Assembly (NCBI GenBank): GCA_050043265.1
Contig: JBHJIR010000025.1
Location: 24,494-88,493 of the forward strand
From: Pelagibius sp050043265
GTDB taxonomy: Bacteria; Pseudomonadota; Alphaproteobacteria; Kiloniellales; Kiloniellaceae
Direction: 5' to 3'
Length of the DNA: 64,000 nucleotides
The position numbers and the translations under genes are program-made. How positions within the stretch are numbered: the stretch's first letter is position 1; each line of letters opens with the position of its first letter. Positions 11,504-19,821 of this stretch are shown here, in pieces. The notes beneath the pieces are model-generated. The model made no database searches and was not told the DNA's origin. It saw only the letters and a program-made list of their open reading frames with translations.

Positions 11504-12040
11504 ATGAGCGAAGAGGACAACAAATCCAAGCAGGGCGCGGCCCTCTGGCGCCGGGCGCGGGCCCAGTTGCCAGAGGATTGGCAGCGGCTGGCCGACGACG
11601 GCGCGCCGGATGCCACGCTGCTGGCCGGCTATCTCGACGGCCGTCTGGCCGAGGACGAGGCGGCGCGGCTGGAGGCCCGTCTGGCGGGCGAGCCGGCGCT
11701 GCTCGACGAACTGCTGGCCCTGCGCGCGGCCCTGGATGCCGGGGCCGAAACGGCGCCGGCCACGGTGGTGACGCGCGCCCAGGCGGCGTATCCGGGCCGG
11801 CCGGCGTTGCGCGCCGTGGCTTCGGAAAAACCTTCTCTGCTGGGCCGTTTGCTGGGCGGCCTGGTCGGTTTCCAGCTCCGCCCGGCGGTGTCGGCCCTCG
11901 CGGCCGCCGCCCTGCTGCTGGGCTGTGCCGGGGCTTTCGAGTTGGGGCGTTATCAGGCCCAGCAGCTCGACACGACCACGCAACTCGCCGAAACCGGTGA
12001 CAGCGACGTGCCGGTCGAGTTCGTGATCAGCGGGCTGTGA
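11504..12040 (+). CDS. Putative membrane-anchored anti-sigma factor
   Basis: A 178-residue protein. Residues 1-75 are cytoplasmic and contain LLAGYLDGRLAEDEAARLEA, the helix pattern of anti-sigma N-terminal domains. The HxxxCxxC zinc motif of the ZAS class is absent. One membrane helix lies near residues 126-147 (PAVSALAAAALLLGCAGAF), followed by a periplasmic tail of about 30 residues. Position directly after the ECF gene is the main support. It would hold the sigma factor at the membrane until an envelope signal releases it. Confidence 0.72.
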   Translation: MSEEDNKSKQGAALWRRARAQLPEDWQRLADDGAPDATLLAGYLDGRLAEDEAARLEARLAGEPALLDELLALRAALDAGAETAPATVVTRAQAAYPGRPALRAVASEKPSLLGRLLGGLVGFQLRPAVSALAAAALLLGCAGAFELGRYQAQQLDTTTQLAETGDSDVPVEFVISGL

Positions 12041-12067
12041 AGGGTGGTCTTGAGCAAAGGGCCGGGT

Positions 12068-12120
12068 GCGTTAAGCCGACTGAGTTAGGCCGGGTGAGTT
12101 AGGCCAGGTGAGTTAGAGCG
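12068..12120 (+). repeat. Four imperfect 14-bp tandem repeats between anti-sigma and Spy-like genes
   Basis: Units start at 12068 (GCGTTAAGCCGACT), 12082 (GAGTTAGGCCGGGT), 12096 (GAGTTAGGCCAGGT) and 12110 (GAGTTAGAGCG..., diverging). They fill most of the 94-base gap and contain repeated GTTAG cores. They may be replication-slippage products or spaced regulator sites. Confidence 0.75.
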
Positions 12121-12134
12121 AGAAAGCAAGAAAG

Positions 12135-12641
12135 ATGCGTAGCAAGGTTATCTGGTTCCTGCTGGCCGCCTCCCTGGCGCTGAACCTGTTTTTCGTCGCC
12201 GGCGTGGTCTGGCCGCGGCTGATGGGCCACCCGCATTTCCCGCACCGTTATGACCCGGTCGCCAAGGCGGCCGAGGAGTTCTCGCTGGACGACAGCCAGA
12301 CCGCCGCCCTGGCGGCCCTGCGGGGCCGCATGGCCGAACGCCTGGCCGACGGGCGCAGCGCGCGCGACGGCTTCCAGGCCATCCTCCTACGGGCGCTGGA
12401 GCAGCCGGATTTCGACCGCGACGCCCTGGCCCTGGCGCTGGCCGAGCGGCGCGAGCAGGGCGATGACATGATCCTCGACATGACCGGGGAACTGCACGGC
12501 TTCCTGGCCGGCCTCGGCCCCCGGCAGAAGGCGGCCTTCCTGGAGCGCGCCCAGGAGCGCGATTTCCTGCGCCGTCTGCTGTTCCCGCCGCCGCCCCGGC
12601 GTGACCGCGACGATGACGAGAGGCGCCCGCCGCCGCAATAG
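12135..12641 (+). CDS. Spy/CpxP-like periplasmic heavy-metal sensor (Metal_resist family)
   Basis: A 168-residue protein anchored by an N-terminal helix (VIWFLLAASLALNLFFVAGV, residues 5-24). The body is alpha-helical and rich in Arg, Glu and Gln (FSLDDSQTAALAALRGRMAE), with a His-rich stretch HPHFPHRYD near residues 32-40 that could bind metal. The tail is proline/arginine rich (PPPPRRDRDDDERRPPP). Third gene of the sigma operon. Family members chaperone unfolded periplasmic proteins or sense Zn/Cu, giving feedback to the stress circuit. Confidence 0.82.
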   Translation: MRSKVIWFLLAASLALNLFFVAGVVWPRLMGHPHFPHRYDPVAKAAEEFSLDDSQTAALAALRGRMAERLADGRSARDGFQAILLRALEQPDFDRDALALALAERREQGDDMILDMTGELHGFLAGLGPRQKAAFLERAQERDFLRRLLFPPPPRRDRDDDERRPPPQ

Positions 12642-12781
12642 GCCGGATTTCCGGACTTCCCGGGGGTTTCCCGGCACCGCGCGGCGTTGACGCTGCTGCG
12701 CAGGCGGCCTAGTGTCCGCCCCACTTGAAGGGGCCGGCATTGGGCCGTTTCCGCAAGAATCCCCGTCGAACGAGTGAAGCC

Positions 12782-14368
12782 ATGACAAGCGAAAGAGACC
12801 TGGCCGAGGGCGCGCGCGCCTGGCCCTTTGAAGAGGCAAGACGAGTCGTAAAGCGCATCGACGGGAAAGCGCCGGAAAAAGGCTACGTCCTCTTCGAGAC
12901 CGGCTACGGCCCGTCGGGTCTGCCGCACATCGGCACCTTCGGCGAGGTGGCCCGCACCACCATGGTGCGCCAGGCCTTTCAGCGGCTGTCCGACGTGCCG
13001 GCACGCCTGTTCTGCTTCTCCGACGACATGGACGGCCTGCGCAAGGTGCCGGACAACGTGCCCAACAAGGCGATGCTGGCCGAGCACCTGGGCAAGCCGC
13101 TGACCCAGATCCCCGACCCCTTCGGAACCCACGAGAGCTTCGGTCACCACAACAACGCCCGCCTGCGTGGTTTTCTCGACACCTTCGGCTTCGAGTACGA
13201 ATTCCAGTCGTCGACCGACTGGTACGCTTCCGGCCGTTTCGATGCGGCTCTGCTGCAGGTGCTGCGAAACTACGAGGCGGTGAAGAACGTCGTGCTGCCG
13301 ACCCTCGGGCCGGAGCGCCGCGAGACCTACAGCCCCTTCCTGCCGATCTGCCCCAAGACCGGGCGGGTGCTGCAGGTGCCGGTGCTGGAGGTGAACCCCG
13401 AGGCCGGCACCATCGTCTATGAAGACGAGGACGGCACCAAGGTCGAGGTGCCGGTGACCGGCGGCCAGTGCAAGCTGCAGTGGAAGGCCGACTGGGCGAT
13501 GCGCTGGTACGCCCTCGACTTCGACTACGAGATGTCGGGCAAGGATCTCATCGACTCGGTGAAGCTCGGCGCGCAGATCTGCAAGATCCTGGGCGGCCGC
13601 CCGCCGGAGGGCTTCAACTACGAGCTCTTCCTGGACGAGGAAGCCAAGAAGATCTCCAAGTCGAAGGGCAACGGCCTCAGCGCCGAGGACTGGCTGACCT
13701 ACGGGCCGACCGAAAGCCTCTCGCTGTTCATGTTTCAAAAGCCCAAGGCGGCCAAGCGCCTGTACTTCGACGTCATCCCACGCGCAGTGGAAGACTACCT
13801 CTCGCACCTCGCGGCCTATAATGGCCAGGACGAGAAGCGCCTGGAAAACCCGGTCTGGCACATCCACAACGGCCAGCCGCCGGTGCCGGGCACCAAGCTC
13901 AGCTTCGGCATGCTGCTGAACCTCGCCAGCGTGTGCAATACCGAGGACCCGGCGGTGCTGTGGGGCTTCATCTCGCGCTATGCGCCCGAGGCGACGCCGG
14001 AGGGCGATCCCTTCCTCGACCGCCTGGTCGGCTTCGCGCTGCGCTACTACAAGGATTTCGTTATGCCGTCGAAGCGCTACCGCGCGCCGACGGATGCCGA
14101 GCGCAAGGCGCTGGCCGATCTCGCCGGCCGTTTGAAGGCCCTGCCGGAAGATGCCGACGGCGAGGCGATCCAGAACGAGGTCTACGCGGTCGGCAAAGAG
14201 CACGGCTACGAGAACCTGCGCGACTGGTTCAAGGCGCTCTACGAGATCCTGCTGGGTCAGGATCAGGGCCCGCGCATGGGCTCCTTCATGGCGCTCTACG
14301 GCCTGCAGGAAAGCCTCGCGCTGATCGAGGCCGTCCTCCAGGGCGAAAGCCTGCAAGTGTCTTCATAA
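12782..14368 (+). CDS. lysK: Class I lysyl-tRNA synthetase
   Basis: A 528-residue synthetase charging tRNA-Lys. The class I Rossmann signature HIGH appears as GPSGLPHIGTF (near residues 41-51) and KMSKS appears as KISKSKGNG (near 290). The class I form replaces the usual class II LysS in many alphaproteobacteria and archaea. The open frame reaches 12725, but the ATG at 12782 precedes MTSERDLAEGARAWPFEEA, the normal N-terminus. Essential unless a LysS is encoded elsewhere. Monocistronic, with a palindromic repeat downstream. Confidence 0.95.
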   Translation: MTSERDLAEGARAWPFEEARRVVKRIDGKAPEKGYVLFETGYGPSGLPHIGTFGEVARTTMVRQAFQRLSDVPARLFCFSDDMDGLRKVPDNVPNKAMLAEHLGKPLTQIPDPFGTHESFGHHNNARLRGFLDTFGFEYEFQSSTDWYASGRFDAALLQVLRNYEAVKNVVLPTLGPERRETYSPFLPICPKTGRVLQVPVLEVNPEAGTIVYEDEDGTKVEVPVTGGQCKLQWKADWAMRWYALDFDYEMSGKDLIDSVKLGAQICKILGGRPPEGFNYELFLDEEAKKISKSKGNGLSAEDWLTYGPTESLSLFMFQKPKAAKRLYFDVIPRAVEDYLSHLAAYNGQDEKRLENPVWHIHNGQPPVPGTKLSFGMLLNLASVCNTEDPAVLWGFISRYAPEATPEGDPFLDRLVGFALRYYKDFVMPSKRYRAPTDAERKALADLAGRLKALPEDADGEAIQNEVYAVGKEHGYENLRDWFKALYEILLGQDQGPRMGSFMALYGLQESLALIEAVLQGESLQVSS

Positions 14369-14397
14369 GTTTTCTCACAACGTGCTGACCCATGCCA

Positions 14398-14517
14398 TTG
14401 TCGTCCCGGGGCTTGACCCCGGGACCCCTTGGCGTTTCCGGATGGCGATGCCCTATCCTGTTCACATCGATCGAACGGCCAGGGCATTGGGTCCCGGCAA
14501 CAAGTGCCGGGACGACA
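14398..14517. repeat. Intergenic palindromic repeat, family A copy 2
   Basis: Left part GTCGTCCCGGGGCTTGACCC, then GGGACCC; right part GGGTCCCGGCAACAAGTGCC, then GGGACGACA, giving an outer inverted repeat plus a hairpin in each arm. The spacer is longer than in copies 1 and 3. It sits between the convergent lysK and aminotransferase genes, where it can serve as a two-way terminator. Confidence 0.7.
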
Positions 14518-14548
14518 GCCTTGGTTGTGGCAAGGCTGTGTGTCTCGG

Positions 14549-15394
14549 TCAGCCGCCGTGCGCCCAGTCCCAGTAGGCTTCGCGGGCGGCGGTGTAGACC
14601 GGCCCGGGCTGCAGGGCGCGGTCCTCGACCCGGTTGATCGGCAGCACCTTGCCGTAGTTGCCGGTGGAGAATACCTCGTCGGCCTCCAGCACGTCCTGCC
14701 AGGTGACCCGTGCCTCGCGCACCGGAATGCCCCTGGCCGTCAGCAGCGTCATGATCCGCTGCTTGGTGATGCCGTTCAGGAAGCTGCCATTGGGCGCCGG
14801 CGTGATGGCGGCGCCGTCCTTGGCGATCCACAGGTTCGCGGTGGCCAGTTCGGCGACGTTGCCCAGCGCGTCGAGCACCACCGCGTTGGCGAAGCCGCGC
14901 CCGGTCGCCTCGGTCAGCGCGCGGGCCGAGTTGGGATAGAGGCAGGAGGCCTTGGCATCGGTCGGCGCCATGTTGGGCGCCGGGCGGCGGTAGCTCGAGA
15001 GGCAGACGGAAAAGCCGTCGGCCGCCGGCATCGGCGCCTCGAACAGCGTGAAGCAGAAGCGCGTGCTCTCCGGATCGGGCGAGACGAAGCCGCTTTCCGC
15101 CCACAGCATCGGGCGCAGGTACAGCGCGGCATCCTTGCCATAGTGCTTCAGGCCGTCGCGGGCGATCTCCTGCATCTCGCCGGCGCTATAGACCGGCTTC
15201 AGCCCGAAGCTGGTCGCCGAACGCACCAGCCTTTCGCAATGCTGGTCCAGATCCGGTGTCACCCCTTCGAAGGCCCGCGCGCCGTCGAACACCACCGAGG
15301 CCATCCAGGTGGCGTGGGTCATCGGGCCCATCATCGGCGGGTTGCCCTCGACCCACTTGTCCTCCAGGAAATGCACGGCCTTCGGCGCTGTCAT
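14549..15394 (-). CDS. Class IV aminotransferase, branched-chain amino acid aminotransferase-like
   Basis: A 281-residue fold-type IV PLP enzyme. The N-terminal part has SVVFDGARAFEGVTPDLDQH, typical of IlvE-like enzymes. The PLP-lysine region is DAKASCLYPNSARALTEA (near residues 141-158), and the PLP phosphate region is GNVAELATANLWIAKDG, then FLNGITKQRIM. It is probably the shorter IlvE-like paralog acting on Leu/Ile/Val or related amino acids, though D-amino-acid or aminodeoxychorismate-lyase activity cannot be excluded from sequence. Monocistronic. Confidence 0.85.
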   Translation of the reverse strand: MTAPKAVHFLEDKWVEGNPPMMGPMTHATWMASVVFDGARAFEGVTPDLDQHCERLVRSATSFGLKPVYSAGEMQEIARDGLKHYGKDAALYLRPMLWAESGFVSPDPESTRFCFTLFEAPMPAADGFSVCLSSYRRPAPNMAPTDAKASCLYPNSARALTEATGRGFANAVVLDALGNVAELATANLWIAKDGAAITPAPNGSFLNGITKQRIMTLLTARGIPVREARVTWQDVLEADEVFSTGNYGKVLPINRVEDRALQPGPVYTAAREAYWDWAHGG

Positions 15395-15623
15395 GGCGAG
15401 GTATTCCTTTGCGGCAAGAGGGGTCGGAACGCGGGCTGGTCGCCTGAGCCTAGCCGCTGGGCCGGGACAGGAAAAGCGCCGCCGGAGCCTACCCGGCGCG
15501 TTTGGCGGCGGGCCAGTGGGTGGGGCGGCTCTGCGTCCCTATAGGCCCATTGGAAGCGGGCGGCGTCTTGGCGAATTTTGCGGCGTTGAGGATTTAGTGG
15601 CCGGCCCTTAGTGACTCGACCCG
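15395..15623. other. Intergenic stretch, no gene recognised
   Basis: Lies upstream of the aminotransferase and downstream of the S24-type regulator, both on the minus strand. G+C-rich with no convincing coding frame, RNA or strong hairpin; it should hold the aminotransferase promoter. Confidence 0.4.
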
Positions 15624-16256
15624 CTAGTGACCGGACCAGGCGATCCGCGACACCCACTGGGCCTGGGTGCGTGGCAGGTCGCGCACCGCGTTCTCGCGGC
15701 TCAGCGACTTGATGCGTAGGCGGTCGCTGCTCTTTTCCAGCAGCTCGGCGATCAGCAGTTCGCCCTGTTGGCTGCGCAGCAGGACACGGTCGCCGGGGCG
15801 GACCTCGGCGCTGGGCGAGACGACGACCAGGTCGCCGTTGCGGTAGACCGGCAGCAGGCCGTCGCCGGTGATCTCCAGGGCATAGGCGTGGGGGTCGGGC
15901 ACGTCGGGAAAGGCGGCTTCTTCCCATTGGCTGCGCAGCGGGCGGCCCTCGGCGTCGAAGAAGCCGGGCTGCGCCGCCATGGCGAAGCGCAGCTTGGGCA
16001 GCCGGCGGAAGCTCACCGGATGCTCCTGGTCCTCGACCAGGCTGATGAATTCGCTGAGCGAGGCCCCGGTGGCGTTCAGCACTTTGGCCAGCGATTCGGT
16101 GCTGGGCCAGCGCTGCTTGCCTTCCTTGGTGATGCGTTTGCTCTTGTTGAATGTCGTCGGATCGAGCCCCGCCTGCCGGGCGAGACCGGATGGCGAGAGG
16201 TTATACCTTGTGGCGAGGCGGTCGATCGCTCGCCAGACGCTCTGGTGTTCCAACAT
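15624..16256 (-). CDS. HTH regulator with degenerate S24 (LexA-like) peptidase domain
   Basis: A 210-residue repressor. The N-terminal helix-turn-helix has YNLSPSGLARQAGLDPTTFN (near 18-37) then KSKRITKEGKQRWPSTESLAKVL. The C-terminal domain has the S24 fold: HAYALEITGDGLLPVYRNGD, VVVSPSAEVRPGDRVLL, ELLIAELL. In active homologues these are GDSM.P and E.M.AKEL: the catalytic Ser is replaced by Gly and the Lys is missing. It therefore cannot self-cleave by the LexA mechanism and probably uses the fold only for dimerisation. The gene stands divergent from the DUF952 gene. Confidence 0.87.
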   Translation of the reverse strand: MLEHQSVWRAIDRLATRYNLSPSGLARQAGLDPTTFNKSKRITKEGKQRWPSTESLAKVLNATGASLSEFISLVEDQEHPVSFRRLPKLRFAMAAQPGFFDAEGRPLRSQWEEAAFPDVPDPHAYALEITGDGLLPVYRNGDLVVVSPSAEVRPGDRVLLRSQQGELLIAELLEKSSDRLRIKSLSRENAVRDLPRTQAQWVSRIAWSGH

Positions 16257-16395
16257 GGGAACATTGTCTTATAAACTTTAAGCGCGTGCAGCAAGAACAT
16301 AGTCTTACCCGTGGCTGCGCGAACGAGGCTCTTTTTGTGAGTTATTTCAGAGAGGGCGCTGTTCAGCCCTATTACTCTCGATTACTTTGGCGGCC

Positions 16396-16794
16396 ATGAA
16401 TCCAGGGAATCGAGAGCTTATTTATCACATCTGCCGCCGGGAAGAATGGGGGGCGGCGCAGGCCGCGGGCCGCTATGCGGGCTCGTCCCAGGACCGGGCC
16501 GACGGTTTCATTCATTTCTCCGATGGCGCGCAGGTGGCGGCCAGCGCCGCCAAGCACCGCGCCGGCCAGGACGGCCTTGTTCTACTGACGGTCGAGGCGG
16601 CGGCGCTGGGCGATGCCCTGAAGTGGGAAGCCTCGCGCGGCGGCGCCCTGTTCCCCCACCTCTACGGCGACCTGCCGCTGGCCGCGGTGCGCCGGGTCGA
16701 TGCCCTGCCGCTCGGCCCCGACGGGCAACACCGTTTTCCCGACGGCTTTGCACCCGACGGCTTTGCGCCCGACGGCTTGGTAAAGGAAAGCTAG
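16396..16794 (+). CDS. DUF952 domain protein
   Basis: A 132-residue cytosolic protein. IYHICRREEWGAAQAAGRY, then DGFIHFSDGAQVAASAAKH and LFPHLYGDLPLAAVRRVDAL, follow the DUF952 pattern, a fold related to ADP-ribosyltransferase-like proteins with unknown substrate. A TTG at 16387 is an alternative start. The C-terminus ends in three PDGF/L repeats encoded by a 15-bp tandem repeat (16738-16782). It lies 6 bases upstream of pyrD and is a common pyrD neighbour in alphaproteobacteria. Confidence 0.88.
   Translation: MNPGNRELIYHICRREEWGAAQAAGRYAGSSQDRADGFIHFSDGAQVAASAAKHRAGQDGLVLLTVEAAALGDALKWEASRGGALFPHLYGDLPLAAVRRVDALPLGPDGQHRFPDGFAPDGFAPDGLVKES
16738..16782 (+). repeat. Three 15-bp tandem repeats inside the DUF952 gene
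   Basis: Units CCCGACGGCTTTGCA, CCCGACGGCTTTGCG and CCCGACGGCTTGGTA encode PDGFA-PDGFA-PDGLV at the protein's extreme C-terminus, beyond the conserved domain. Being 15 bp, copy-number change keeps the frame. Confidence 0.85.
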
Positions 16795-16800
16795 AGCCCC

Positions 16801-17865
16801 TTGGACGCCTTCTCCCTCATCGGCCCGGCGCTCAGGCGGCTGGACCCGGAAACCGCGCACAACCTGACACTCTGGGCGCTGGAGCGCCGTTTGGCGCCGC
16901 ACGCCGAGGCGGCGGACGACCCGGTTCTCGCCACTCAGGTCTGGGGCCTTTCTTTCGCCAACCCCATCGGCTTAGCCGCCGGCTTCGACAAGGATGCCCG
17001 TGTCATGCCGGCGATGCTGGGCCTCGGGCTCGGTTTCGTCGAGGTCGGCTCGGTGACGCCGCGCCCGCAGCCGGGCAACCCCAAGCCGCGCATCTTCCGC
17101 CTGCCCGACGACGCCGCGGTGATCAACCGCCTCGGCTTCAACAACGGCGGGCTGGAGGCGGCGCGGCGGCGGCTGGAGGCGTTCCGCAAAAAGGGCCCCG
17201 CAGCCGGGCCGGTCGGCGTGAACCTGGGCAAGAACAAGGACACCGCGGACGCCGCCAGCGACTACGTGCTGGGCGCGGCGGCGCTGGGGCCGCTGGCCGA
17301 CTACCTGGTGATCAACGTCTCCTCGCCCAACACCCCGGGTCTGCGCGCGCTGCAGGGCCGCGGCGAACTGGAGGACCTGCTCGGCCGGGTGCTGGCCGCG
17401 CTGCCCGATCCGGCGCCGCCGCTGCTGGTAAAAATCGCCCCCGACCTGACCGACGAAGATAAGGCCGACATCGCCGCGGTCGCCCTGTCGATGGGGGTCT
17501 CGGGCCTGATCGCCACCAACACCACCATCGCCCGGCCGGAAGGGCTGCAGGGCGCGGCGCGCGGTGAGGCGGGCGGGCTGTCCGGCCGGCCCCTGTTCGG
17601 CCCCTCGACGGCGGTGCTGGGCGACCTCTACCGCCTGACCGAAGGGAATATCCCGCTGATCGGAGTCGGCGGCGTCGCCTCCGGCACCGAGGCCTACCGC
17701 AAGATTCGCGCCGGCGCCTCGCTGGTGCAGCTCTATACCGGCCTGGTCTACGGCGGCCCGGCCCTGGTGCCGCGCATCAAGCGCGAACTGGCCCGGCTGC
17801 TGCGCGAGGACGGCTTCGACTCGGTGGCCGCGGCCGTCGGCGCCGACCATCGCTATAGCGGTTAG
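16801..17865 (+). CDS. pyrD: Dihydroorotate dehydrogenase (quinone), class 2
   Basis: A 354-residue FMN enzyme oxidising dihydroorotate to orotate in pyrimidine synthesis, feeding electrons to quinone at the inner membrane. The N-terminal amphipathic helix (residues 1-40) is the class 2 membrane/quinone segment. NPIGLAAGFDKDA, VEVGSVTPRPQPGNPKPR, NRLGFNNGG, LVINVSSPNTPGLR (catalytic Ser in SSPNT), IATNTTIARP and IGVGGVASG are all class 2 landmarks. The start is TTG, giving the normal MDAFSLIGPALRRLDPE; no ATG precedes the conserved region. Confidence 0.95.
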   Translation: MDAFSLIGPALRRLDPETAHNLTLWALERRLAPHAEAADDPVLATQVWGLSFANPIGLAAGFDKDARVMPAMLGLGLGFVEVGSVTPRPQPGNPKPRIFRLPDDAAVINRLGFNNGGLEAARRRLEAFRKKGPAAGPVGVNLGKNKDTADAASDYVLGAAALGPLADYLVINVSSPNTPGLRALQGRGELEDLLGRVLAALPDPAPPLLVKIAPDLTDEDKADIAAVALSMGVSGLIATNTTIARPEGLQGAARGEAGGLSGRPLFGPSTAVLGDLYRLTEGNIPLIGVGGVASGTEAYRKIRAGASLVQLYTGLVYGGPALVPRIKRELARLLREDGFDSVAAAVGADHRYSG

Positions 17866-17880
17866 CGCAACCCGGTTTCT

Positions 17881-17962
17881 GTCATGCCCGGACGTGTTCC
17901 GGGCATCCAGGGCAAGTGACGGAGCGCCAGCCCTGGACCCTCGGGACGAGCCCGAGGGTGAC
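17881..17962. repeat. Intergenic palindromic repeat, family A copy 3
   Basis: GTCATGCCCGGACGTGTTCC plus GGGCATCCAGGG on the left and CCCTGGACCCTCGGGACGAG plus CCCGAGGGTGAC on the right: the same two-hairpin plan as copy 1. It sits between the convergent pyrD and ArsC-like genes. Confidence 0.75.
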
Positions 17963-17980
17963 AATCGGGCAGCGTCATTC

Positions 17981-18328
17981 TCACAGAATCGCCAGCACGT
18001 TTTCCGGCGGGCGGCCGAGGGCGACCTTGGCGCCCTTCACCACGATCGGGCGTTCGATGAGGATCGGATGTTCCACCATGGCGGCGATGAGGGCGCTGCG
18101 GCTGAGCCCCGGGTCGTCGAGGCCGAGGTCCTTGTAGGGGGCCTCCTTGCGGCGCATCAGGTCGCGCGGCGCCATGTCCAGCTTCTTCAGGATGTCGTCC
18201 AGGGTCTTGGCATCGGGGGTGTCGTTCAGGTACTCGACGACCTTCGGCTCGATACCCCGGTCCTGCAGCAGCGCCAGGGTCTGGCGCGATTTGCTGCAGC
18301 GCGGATTGTGATAGATCGCGACGTCCAT
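17981..18328 (-). CDS. ArsC-family arsenate reductase-like protein (glutaredoxin type)
   Basis: A 115-residue thioredoxin-fold protein. The catalytic Cys11 lies in YHNPRCSKSRQTLALL. EYLNDTPDAKTLDDILKKL, MRRKEAPYKDLGLDD and ERPIVVKGAKVALGRPPENV match ArsC, including the Arg in RP and the closing GRPPE. Reduces arsenate using glutathione/glutaredoxin, or acts as a redox paralog; no ars genes lie nearby, so a housekeeping role is possible. Confidence 0.9.
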   Translation of the reverse strand: MDVAIYHNPRCSKSRQTLALLQDRGIEPKVVEYLNDTPDAKTLDDILKKLDMAPRDLMRRKEAPYKDLGLDDPGLSRSALIAAMVEHPILIERPIVVKGAKVALGRPPENVLAIL

Positions 18329-18492
18329 CGCGTCTGTCCCCTGAGGTCTTTACGGGAATTGAGTGCAGAAAAGCGCCGCCGCCGGCGAGTCGTCAAGGGT
18401 TCCGACAAGACTCCGTTAACCAAGTCTCAAGGCTCTCAAGGGCAAAGTGCTCCCCATGGCCCGGCCCTGTCCTTCAACCTCCCGGCAAGCGC

Positions 18493-19821
18493 ATGCTTAA
18501 ACACCTCGCGATCTTCCTCTGCTACGCGGGCGGTGCGGCTGCCTTGGCACTCTTTGCCGCCGAATGGCTGCCCCTGGTCGACCGCCAGGGCGCCGTCGGC
18601 CTGGGGCTGGCCGCGCTCATCGGCGGCGGCCTGTTGCACGAGGTTTACGCCCGCCTCGGGCGCGAGGCCTTCCTGGCCGAAAAGCTGCTCGGCCTGCGCC
18701 AGGCTCAGGGCGAATCCCTGGAGGAGTTGAGCTGGACGCGCCGCGAGCTGTCCATTCTCCGCGAGGCGCTGGAATCCGCCGGCGGTATCAGCAGCTCGGG
18801 CAAAAGCGTCGACGAAGTGATTTCCGAGGTGAAGGTGCTGCAGTCGCTGATCACCCGCCTCGCCAAGTCTTCCAAGGCGCCGGTGCAGGACGCGGGTGGC
18901 CGCGGGGCCGCCAGGCCCGCCGGCCCGGCGATGGCCGATCCGCAGCGCCGCCCCTCCGCGGAATCCGCCCAGTTACGCCCCGGGTCACCCTCCGGGCCGC
19001 GCACCCTGCCGCAGGACGGCGGCAAGATCGCGGTGATGCCGGCCAACGCCAATCAGAAGCCGGGGGTGCTGCCGCCGGTCGCCGAGGGCCTCGACGAGGC
19101 CGCGGTGCTGGAGGTCGCGCGCCAGGCGCTGCGCGACGATCGCATCGACCTGGTGCTGCAGCCCATCGTGCTGCTGCCCCAGCGCAAGCGGCGCTATTAC
19201 GAATGCTTCTCGCGCCTGCGCACCACCGACGGCTACATGATCCTGCCGGAGCAGTACATCGCCCTGGCCGAGCGCGAGGGCATCGTCGCCGCCATCGACA
19301 ACATGCTGCTGATCCGCTGCATCCAGCTGGTGCGCAAGATCCAGTACCGCAGCGAGAAGCTCGACTTTTTCTGCAACATCTCCAGCCATACCCTGGGCGA
19401 CGACGCCTTCTTCGGCGATTTCGTGGCCTTCCTGGAGAGCAACCGCGATCTCTCCAAGCATCTGATCTTCGAGTTCTCCCAGAGCGATTACGAGGCCTGG
19501 GACTCGGGCGCCGCTCTCTACCTGCGCCGCCTCGCCGACCTCGGCTGCCGCTTCTCGATGGACGGCCTGCATCATCTGAACGTCGATGCCGAGGTGCTGG
19601 CCAACCGCAACTTCCATTTCGTGAAGGTGCGCGCCGACCTGCTGCTGAGCGACCTCCAGGCCGGTCAGGTCCTGATCGACAGCCTGAAGGAGTGCGGTCT
19701 GCGCCTGGTGGTGGAGAAGGTCGAGGACGAGGACGCCCTCATCGAGGTGATGGAACTGGGCGTCGACTGCGCCCAGGGCTACCTGCTGGGCGAACCCCGC
19801 CTGGCCAAGCCGGCGGCCTGA
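18493..19821 (+). CDS. TipF-like membrane protein with degenerate EAL domain
   Basis: A 442-residue protein with two N-terminal membrane helices (residues 4-24 and 35-52), a coiled-coil region (about 60-125), a Pro/Ala-rich linker and a C-terminal EAL fold (about 200-440). The EAL motif reads ECF, the usual E(I/L)TE reads FEFSQSD, and DDFG reads SMDGL, so phosphodiesterase metal sites are largely lost. This layout is that of Caulobacter TipF, a c-di-GMP receptor for flagellum assembly. Binding rather than hydrolysis of c-di-GMP is the inference. No flagellar genes are in the window. Confidence 0.75.
   Translation: MLKHLAIFLCYAGGAAALALFAAEWLPLVDRQGAVGLGLAALIGGGLLHEVYARLGREAFLAEKLLGLRQAQGESLEELSWTRRELSILREALESAGGISSSGKSVDEVISEVKVLQSLITRLAKSSKAPVQDAGGRGAARPAGPAMADPQRRPSAESAQLRPGSPSGPRTLPQDGGKIAVMPANANQKPGVLPPVAEGLDEAAVLEVARQALRDDRIDLVLQPIVLLPQRKRRYYECFSRLRTTDGYMILPEQYIALAEREGIVAAIDNMLLIRCIQLVRKIQYRSEKLDFFCNISSHTLGDDAFFGDFVAFLESNRDLSKHLIFEFSQSDYEAWDSGAALYLRRLADLGCRFSMDGLHHLNVDAEVLANRNFHFVKVRADLLLSDLQAGQVLIDSLKECGLRLVVEKVEDEDALIEVMELGVDCAQGYLLGEPRLAKPAA

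Noticed and set aside
12248..14356. 702-codon minus-strand open frame opposite lysK and the Spy-like gene
   Set aside because: Antisense shadow of recognised genes with no protein-like pattern.
15624..16256. LexA SOS repressor
   Set aside because: The helix-turn-helix and length do not match LexA, and the catalytic dyad is missing.
17981..18328. Arsenic-resistance operon
   Set aside because: Only a single ArsC-like gene is present, with no arsB, acr3 or arsR near it.
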